Part shown: one piece after another, positions 30,435 to 35,557 of the stretch
Layout of the letters: each line of letters opens with the position of its first letter
Position numbering within the stretch: position 1 is the first letter of the stretch
The notes under the pieces: generated by a model
Databases searched by the model: none
What the model saw: the letters and a program-made list of their open reading frames with translations, nothing else
Told to the model about the DNA's origin: nothing
Assembly: GCA_031285925.1 (NCBI GenBank)
Contig: JAITVG010000101.1
Coordinates: forward strand, 1-35,557
Direction: 5' to 3'
Length of the DNA: 35,557 nt
From: Tannerellaceae bacterium
GTDB taxonomy: Bacteria > Bacteroidota > Bacteroidia > Bacteroidales > Tannerellaceae
Position numbers and translations under genes: made by a program

Positions 30435-30457
30435 TATAAATTACACACTTGTACAAG

Positions 30458-31735
30458 ATGAAAAAAGTAGATGTTTTATTGGGATTGCAATGGGGCGACG
30501 AAGGAAAAGGGAAGATTGTCGATGTGCTTACTCCAAACTACGATGTTATTTCCCGTTTTCAGGGCGGCCCGAATGCCGGGCATACGCTGGAATTTAACGG
30601 GCGGAAACATATCCTTCGCTCAATCCCTTCGGGTATTTTCCAGGGAGGCAAAGTGAATGTGATCGGGAATGGCGTCGTGCTGGATCCGCTGTTGTTCAAG
30701 CAGGAAGCCGAAAGCTTGGAAGCCGGCGGCCACAACGGCTTGAAGAAACAGCTTTACATATCCAAAAAAGCCCATCTGATCCTGCCTACCCACCGCCTGC
30801 TCGACACCGCTTACGAAGCAGCCAAAGGCGCCGGAAAGATAGGAACGACAGGCAAGGGGATCGGCCCGGCCTACACCGACAAGGTGAGCCGCAACGGCGT
30901 GCGCGTGGGCGACCTGCTTCACAACTTCAGCGAAGTATACGCCAAAGCAAAGGCACGCCACGAGCTTATACTGAAATCCATGAACTGCGAATACGATATA
31001 CGCGAGCTTGAAGAGCAATGGTTCGAAGGCATTGAATATTTGAAGGAGTTCAACCTGATCGACAGCGAGCACGTAATCAACAAATACCTCGGAGAAGACA
31101 AAACCGTTCTGGCGGAAGGCGCGCAAGGCACGATGCTGGATATTGATTTCGGATCCTATCCTTTCGTCACCTCTTCCAATACGGTATGTGCCGGATGCTG
31201 CACCGGTTTGGGCGTTTCGCCCCGTTCGATAGGAGAAGTGTACGGCATCTTCAAAGCCTATTGCACACGCGTGGGAAGCGGCCCGTTCCCCACCGAACTG
31301 CTCGACGAAACGGGTGATAAACTTTGTGAGATCGGCCATGAATTCGGATCCGTCACCGGCCGCCGCCGCCGCTGCGGATGGATTGATCTGGTTGCACTCA
31401 AGTACGCAATTATGATCAACGGAGTAACCCGACTGATCATGATGAAGAGCGATGTGCTCGATACGTTTGAAACGATAAAAGCCTGTATCGCTTACGTGAT
31501 CGACGGAAAGGAAGTAGTTGAATTTCCCTACTCGATCAGCGACGACGTTGAACCTGTCTACGTGGAATTGCCCGGCTGGCAAACCGATATGACCACGATG
31601 ACAAGCGAAGACGAATTTCCCGAAGAGTTCAACAATTATCTCTCCTTCCTTGAAGAAGAACTTGGAATACCCGTCAAGATCGTATCCGTAGGCCCCGACC
31701 GCGAACAAACGATTATCCGCTACGAAGAGCAATAG
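30458..31735 (+). CDS. purA: Adenylosuccinate synthase
   Basis: MKKVDVLLGLQWGDEGKGKIVDVL...GGPNAGHT...GTTGKGIGPAY; canonical PurA motifs. Confidence 0.97.
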   Translation: MKKVDVLLGLQWGDEGKGKIVDVLTPNYDVISRFQGGPNAGHTLEFNGRKHILRSIPSGIFQGGKVNVIGNGVVLDPLLFKQEAESLEAGGHNGLKKQLYISKKAHLILPTHRLLDTAYEAAKGAGKIGTTGKGIGPAYTDKVSRNGVRVGDLLHNFSEVYAKAKARHELILKSMNCEYDIRELEEQWFEGIEYLKEFNLIDSEHVINKYLGEDKTVLAEGAQGTMLDIDFGSYPFVTSSNTVCAGCCTGLGVSPRSIGEVYGIFKAYCTRVGSGPFPTELLDETGDKLCEIGHEFGSVTGRRRRCGWIDLVALKYAIMINGVTRLIMMKSDVLDTFETIKACIAYVIDGKEVVEFPYSISDDVEPVYVELPGWQTDMTTMTSEDEFPEEFNNYLSFLEEELGIPVKIVSVGPDREQTIIRYEEQ

Positions 31736-31751
31736 ACAATTAATCATTGAC

Positions 31752-31840
31752 GGCTGCACCAAAAGTCGATTTAAGAGATTAAACGCAGAGGCACGGAGGA
31801 CACGGAGTTTTTACATTTCCCCTCCGTGCCTCCGTGTTAT
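31752..31840. repeat. Partial copy of the 'CAGAGGCACGGAGGACACGGAG' palindromic repeat family
   Basis: caaaagtcgatttaagagattaaacgcagaggcacggaggacacggagttttt matches the left arm of 14801-14953; right arm shortened to cctccgtgcctccgtgtta. Confidence 0.85.
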
Positions 31841-31965
31841 TTTAGCGAAACGCAAGAGTTATAGCAAATTATAGCGAGGAAATGGTGATTTAAAAGAATT
31901 TGTCAATTATCTTTGTGAAACAGACGTTGGAATGGTTGCTTTGATCCGAATCATTTTTTTGTAAG

Positions 31966-33072
31966 ATGTCATCCGATAGCGAGATAAAATTTAATTATTT
32001 GTTAGCCCCTCTATCTTTTTTGTACGGATTGGGAGTTAAAATAAGGAACAAACTGTTCGATTTGGGGATACTTCCCTGCGAACAGTTTCCTGTCCCCGTT
32101 ATCTGTGTCGGAAACCTGGCGGCCGGCGGAACAGGAAAGACCCCCCATACGGAATACATCATCAGGCTTTTGCTACACAGGCGATACAAAATAGCCGTAC
32201 TCAGCCGCGGATACAAACGCAAAACAACCGGCTACATACTGGCGGAATCCCACCACACAAGCCGGGAAATCGGCGATGAACCCTTTCAGATACGGAGCAA
32301 ATTCCCCGACATAACACTGGCCGTTGATGCCGACCGCAGGCGCGGGATACGGAATCTTCTGCGATTGCCGGAAGACAAACGGCCGGAAGTTATTCTCCTC
32401 GACGACGGCTTTCAGCATCGCTACGTAAAACCTTCCTTCTCTATTATCCTTACCGATTTTCACCGTAAGTTTTCTTCCGACAAACTCCTCCCGGTAGGTT
32501 TGCTGCGCGAACCGGCGGAAGCCGTGCGTCGCGCGGATGTAGTGATCGTAACCAAATGCGAAAAAGACATGAAGCCCATCGAATACCGGATCATGGAGGA
32601 AGATATGCACCTGCTCGCGCATCAGCAGGTCTTTTTCAGCCGTGTGGTTTACAGCGATTTAAAGCCGCTATTCCCCGGTGTTGCCGGCCTGCGGGTGTTG
32701 AGGGATATACGGCGGAACGACGATGTGCTGGTGATTTCGGCTATTGCCAATCCGGCTCCTTTGGAGGATGAAATAAAAAGATATTCCAAAAAGGTACACT
32801 GCGCGAGCTTCCCCGACCATCACGATTTCGACAGGAAGGATTTCGAGGAGCTGGCAAATCTGTTCGACGCAATGGCCTCTTCCGAGAAACTGATCGTCGT
32901 AACCGAAAAGGATGCCGCCCGAATACGGCATAATCCCCTTCTTCCGGAGAAATGGAAAGAAACGATCTATTATCTGCCCATCTCCATTGTTTTCCACGGA
33001 AAGAGGGAAGGCTTCGACGAGATTCTGATTAAACATATCGAAACCATCCGACTGAAAGGTTTCACTGAATAA
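31966..33072 (+). CDS. lpxK: Tetraacyldisaccharide 4'-kinase
   Basis: 368 aa; PVPVICVGNLAAGGTGKTPHTEYIIRLL P-loop and LSRGYKRKTTGY; DDGFQHR motif. Confidence 0.94.
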   Translation: MSSDSEIKFNYLLAPLSFLYGLGVKIRNKLFDLGILPCEQFPVPVICVGNLAAGGTGKTPHTEYIIRLLLHRRYKIAVLSRGYKRKTTGYILAESHHTSREIGDEPFQIRSKFPDITLAVDADRRRGIRNLLRLPEDKRPEVILLDDGFQHRYVKPSFSIILTDFHRKFSSDKLLPVGLLREPAEAVRRADVVIVTKCEKDMKPIEYRIMEEDMHLLAHQQVFFSRVVYSDLKPLFPGVAGLRVLRDIRRNDDVLVISAIANPAPLEDEIKRYSKKVHCASFPDHHDFDRKDFEELANLFDAMASSEKLIVVTEKDAARIRHNPLLPEKWKETIYYLPISIVFHGKREGFDEILIKHIETIRLKGFTE

Positions 33073-33078
33073 TAATAT

Positions 33079-34101
33079 ATGAACCGAACTGAAATTGCAT
33101 CTTTAGGCGAATTCGGACTTATTCGCCACCTGACTGACAGACTGGAAATCAAAAACGACAGTACACTGTTCGGCGTCGGCGACGACGCTGCAGTATTGAA
33201 CTATCCGCACAGACAGATCCTTGTAGCTACCGACCTGCTGCTCGAAGGCGTCCACTTTGATCTAACGTATGTCCCTCTGAAACATCTGGGATACAAATCC
33301 GCGATCGTAAACTTCTCGGATATTTACGCCATGAACGGCCTGCCCAAGCAAATCACCGTTTCCTTAGGCATCTCCAAACGCTTTTCCGTGGAAGACCTTG
33401 ATGAATTTTATTCCGGATTGAAACTTGCCTGCGACATCTATGGCGTCGATATTGTCGGCGGCGATACCTCGGCGTCATTGACGGGACTAACCGTTAGTAT
33501 CACCTGCATCGGCGAAGTGGATAAGGAGAAAGCCGTTTACCGCAACGGCGCCAAGGATACGGATCTGATCTGTGTGTCCGGCGATTTGGGCGCCGCGTAT
33601 ATGGGATTGCAGTTGCTGGAAAGGGAAAAAAAGGTGTTCAGCGAGGATAAGCAATTCGCCCCGGACTTTTCCGGCAAGGAATATCTGCTGGAAAGACAGT
33701 TGAAACCCGAAGCGCGCAAGGATATTATTGAGTTGCTGGAGCAGGCGGGAATTGTTCCGACGGCGATGATTGATATTTCCGACGGCCTTTCTTCCGAACT
33801 GCTGCATATTTCAAAGGAAAGCAACACGGGATGCCGCATCTACGAAGAGCGTATCCCCATAGACTTTCAAACTGCATCTATGGCCGAACAATTCAATATG
33901 AATGTCTACACGGTAGCCCTCAACGGCGGGGAAGACTACGAACTGCTGTTCACCGTCCCCCTTTCCGCACACGAGCAGGTGGAAAGTATCGAAGGCATCC
34001 ATGTCATCGGTCACATCACCCGGCCGGAACTGGGTAATTATCTCATTGGCCGCGACGGAGGAGAAGTGCAATTAAAAGCGCAGGGCTGGGGTCATTCATA
34101 G
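33079..34101 (+). CDS. thiL: Thiamine-monophosphate kinase
   Basis: 340 aa; FGVGDDAAVL, TDLLLEGVHFDL, DIVGGDTSAS, DISDGLSSELLHI, ALNGGEDYELLFTV. Confidence 0.95.
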   Translation: MNRTEIASLGEFGLIRHLTDRLEIKNDSTLFGVGDDAAVLNYPHRQILVATDLLLEGVHFDLTYVPLKHLGYKSAIVNFSDIYAMNGLPKQITVSLGISKRFSVEDLDEFYSGLKLACDIYGVDIVGGDTSASLTGLTVSITCIGEVDKEKAVYRNGAKDTDLICVSGDLGAAYMGLQLLEREKKVFSEDKQFAPDFSGKEYLLERQLKPEARKDIIELLEQAGIVPTAMIDISDGLSSELLHISKESNTGCRIYEERIPIDFQTASMAEQFNMNVYTVALNGGEDYELLFTVPLSAHEQVESIEGIHVIGHITRPELGNYLIGRDGGEVQLKAQGWGHS

Positions 34102-35300
34102 TTTTGGAAAAGGAAATCGTTGTAAGGGAAGCGGGTGATATGGATTTCCTTCACCCGCCGGTACAGCAACTCCTTTAATGTTTCCACATTGGTTTTTTGC
34201 CGGGCTGAAACAAATGCCGTGTTCTCCGGCTGCCTGTTCATCCAGGTCTGTTTTAATTCATCTAGGTCGATATTTTCACGCGTGCGGGGTGTCAGGTCGT
34301 CTTCCTCTTTCTGTACGAAACTGAAGGCATCGATCTTATTGAATACCATGATCATCGGTTTCTCCGTACCGTCAATCTCGATCAAGGTTTTATTTACTAC
34401 CTCGATCTGTTCTTCAAAGTCCGGATGGGATATATCGACGACATGAACCAGCAAGTCGGCTTCCCGCACTTCGTCCAGCGTCGATTTGAAAGATTCCACG
34501 AGTTCCGTAGGAAGTTTGCGGATAAACCCGACGGTATCGGAAAGGAGGAAAGGCAAGTTGTCCACAATCACTTTCCGCACGGTCGTATCCAGTGTGGCAA
34601 ACAGTTTGTTTTCGGCAAACACTTCGCTTTTGCTAAGCAGGTTCATTAAGGTAGATTTCCCCACATTCGTATAACCGACCAGTGCCACGCGCACCATCTT
34701 CCCCCGGTTTTTCCGCTGCACGCTTTTCTGCTTGTCGATGGCAACCAACTCTTTCTTCAGCAGAGCAATTTTATCCTGTATGATACGCTTGTCCGTTTCC
34801 AGCTGCGTTTCGCCCGGCCCGCGCATCATGGCGCTTCCGCCTCTTTGCCTTTCCAGGTGAGTCCACAAGCGGGTCAATCGGGGTAACATATATTGATATT
34901 GCGCCAGCTCCACCTGTGTTTTCGCATGGGCGGTCTGTGCGCGCAAGGCAAAGATATCCAGTATTAGGCTGGTACGGTCCATGATACGCACCTGCAATTC
35001 CTTTTCTATATTGCGCAGTTGCTTGGGCGACAATTCATCGTCGAATATAATCTGCCCTACTTCGTTCTCTACGATATATTCTTTTATCTCCTGCAATTTC
35101 CCGGAACCGACAAAGGTTACCGGATGCGCGTAATCGAGTTTTTGCGTAAACCGCTTAACTGCATCCATCCCGGCCGTTTCTGCCAGAAAGGCAAGTTCGT
35201 CCAGATATTCTTTCACCCGCTGTTCGTTCTGTGTCGGCGTAACCAGTCCTACCAGAACGGCCTTTTCGGTCTGATTTTCAGTAATAATAAAATCTTTCAT
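34092..35300 (-). CDS. hflX: GTPase HflX
   Basis: 402 aa; HflX signature GGSAMMRGPGETQLETDKR and G-domain VALVGYTNVGKSTLMNLL, DTVGFIRKLP. Confidence 0.96.
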   Translation of the reverse strand: MKDFIITENQTEKAVLVGLVTPTQNEQRVKEYLDELAFLAETAGMDAVKRFTQKLDYAHPVTFVGSGKLQEIKEYIVENEVGQIIFDDELSPKQLRNIEKELQVRIMDRTSLILDIFALRAQTAHAKTQVELAQYQYMLPRLTRLWTHLERQRGGSAMMRGPGETQLETDKRIIQDKIALLKKELVAIDKQKSVQRKNRGKMVRVALVGYTNVGKSTLMNLLSKSEVFAENKLFATLDTTVRKVIVDNLPFLLSDTVGFIRKLPTELVESFKSTLDEVREADLLVHVVDISHPDFEEQIEVVNKTLIEIDGTEKPMIMVFNKIDAFSFVQKEEDDLTPRTRENIDLDELKQTWMNRQPENTAFVSARQKTNVETLKELLYRRVKEIHITRFPYNDFLFQNYE

Positions 35301-35372
35301 GCAGCAAAGGTAGTTTTTTTGGATTATTTATCTATTTTTGGCGTCATCATATATAACAAACAACCTAAAACT

Positions 35373-35557
35373 ATGGAAATTAGAAAGGTCACAAAGCATT
35401 TTTATTCTTTTTCGGTACTGTCTTTCCTATTGATTTGCGCCCCCTCGCCGGCGCAAAAAGTGATTAATCCATCGACATGGGATTCTTTCGTCGCGGGAAG
35501 TGAAAACAGTGTGCTCTGCGACACTTTCAAGGTGCAAAGCTTTATTCCGGCTTCAGC
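35373..35557 (+). CDS. Hypothetical secreted protein, truncated by window end
   Basis: MEIRKVTKHFYSFSVLSFLLICAPSPAQKVINPSTWDSFVAGSENSVLCDTFKVQSFIPAS...; signal-peptide-like start; frame open to the edge. Confidence 0.6.
   Translation, partial: MEIRKVTKHFYSFSVLSFLLICAPSPAQKVINPSTWDSFVAGSENSVLCDTFKVQSFIPAS

Noticed and set aside
30620-31762. 380-aa minus-strand ORF
   Set aside because: Lies fully antisense to purA, which is unmistakable; codon-structure artefact.
26932-31840. CRISPR-like reading of the repeated CACGGAGG sequences
   Set aside because: Copies are kilobases apart, palindromic and without regular spacers; not a CRISPR array.

Overview
The window is a Bacteroidales-type chromosomal region, judged from SusC/SusD, a hybrid two-component system (HTCS), FecR/ECF-sigma genes and TAnnTTTG promoter motifs. 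From left to right it contains: (1) a minus-strand RND efflux operon (permease, truncated by the window edge; adaptor; TolC-like outer-membrane factor) with a TetR-type regulator; (2) an AraC-family regulator; (3) a polysaccharide utilization locus (PUL), ~7.3-26.9 kb, with ECF sigma, FecR anti-sigma, STN-domain SusC and SusD on +, GH3 and GH43 on -, a HigB/HigA-like toxin-antitoxin pair whose toxin is frameshifted, a 1370-aa HTCS regulator, and a PA14-containing GH31; (4) ordinary housekeeping genes: dipeptidyl peptidase III, DNA alkylation repair protein, Fur-family regulator, purA, lpxK, thiL, hflX, and the start of a secreted protein. The most notable signal is structural. The sigma/anti-sigma/SusC/SusD block is bracketed by a direct duplication of the araC-GH3 convergent junction. 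The 3' end of the GH3 gene is left as a 58-bp relic behind araC (7120-7177), and the 3' end of araC is left as a 42-bp relic in front of GH3 (14954-14995). Both inner breakpoints coincide with palindromic repeat elements. One of these, an 89-bp element at 7183-7271, has an inverted copy at 18953-19041 beside the toxin-antitoxin/HTCS operon. This points to a modular PUL import cassette that was inserted and may be excisable or invertible. All alignments were done by eye; no database search was run.
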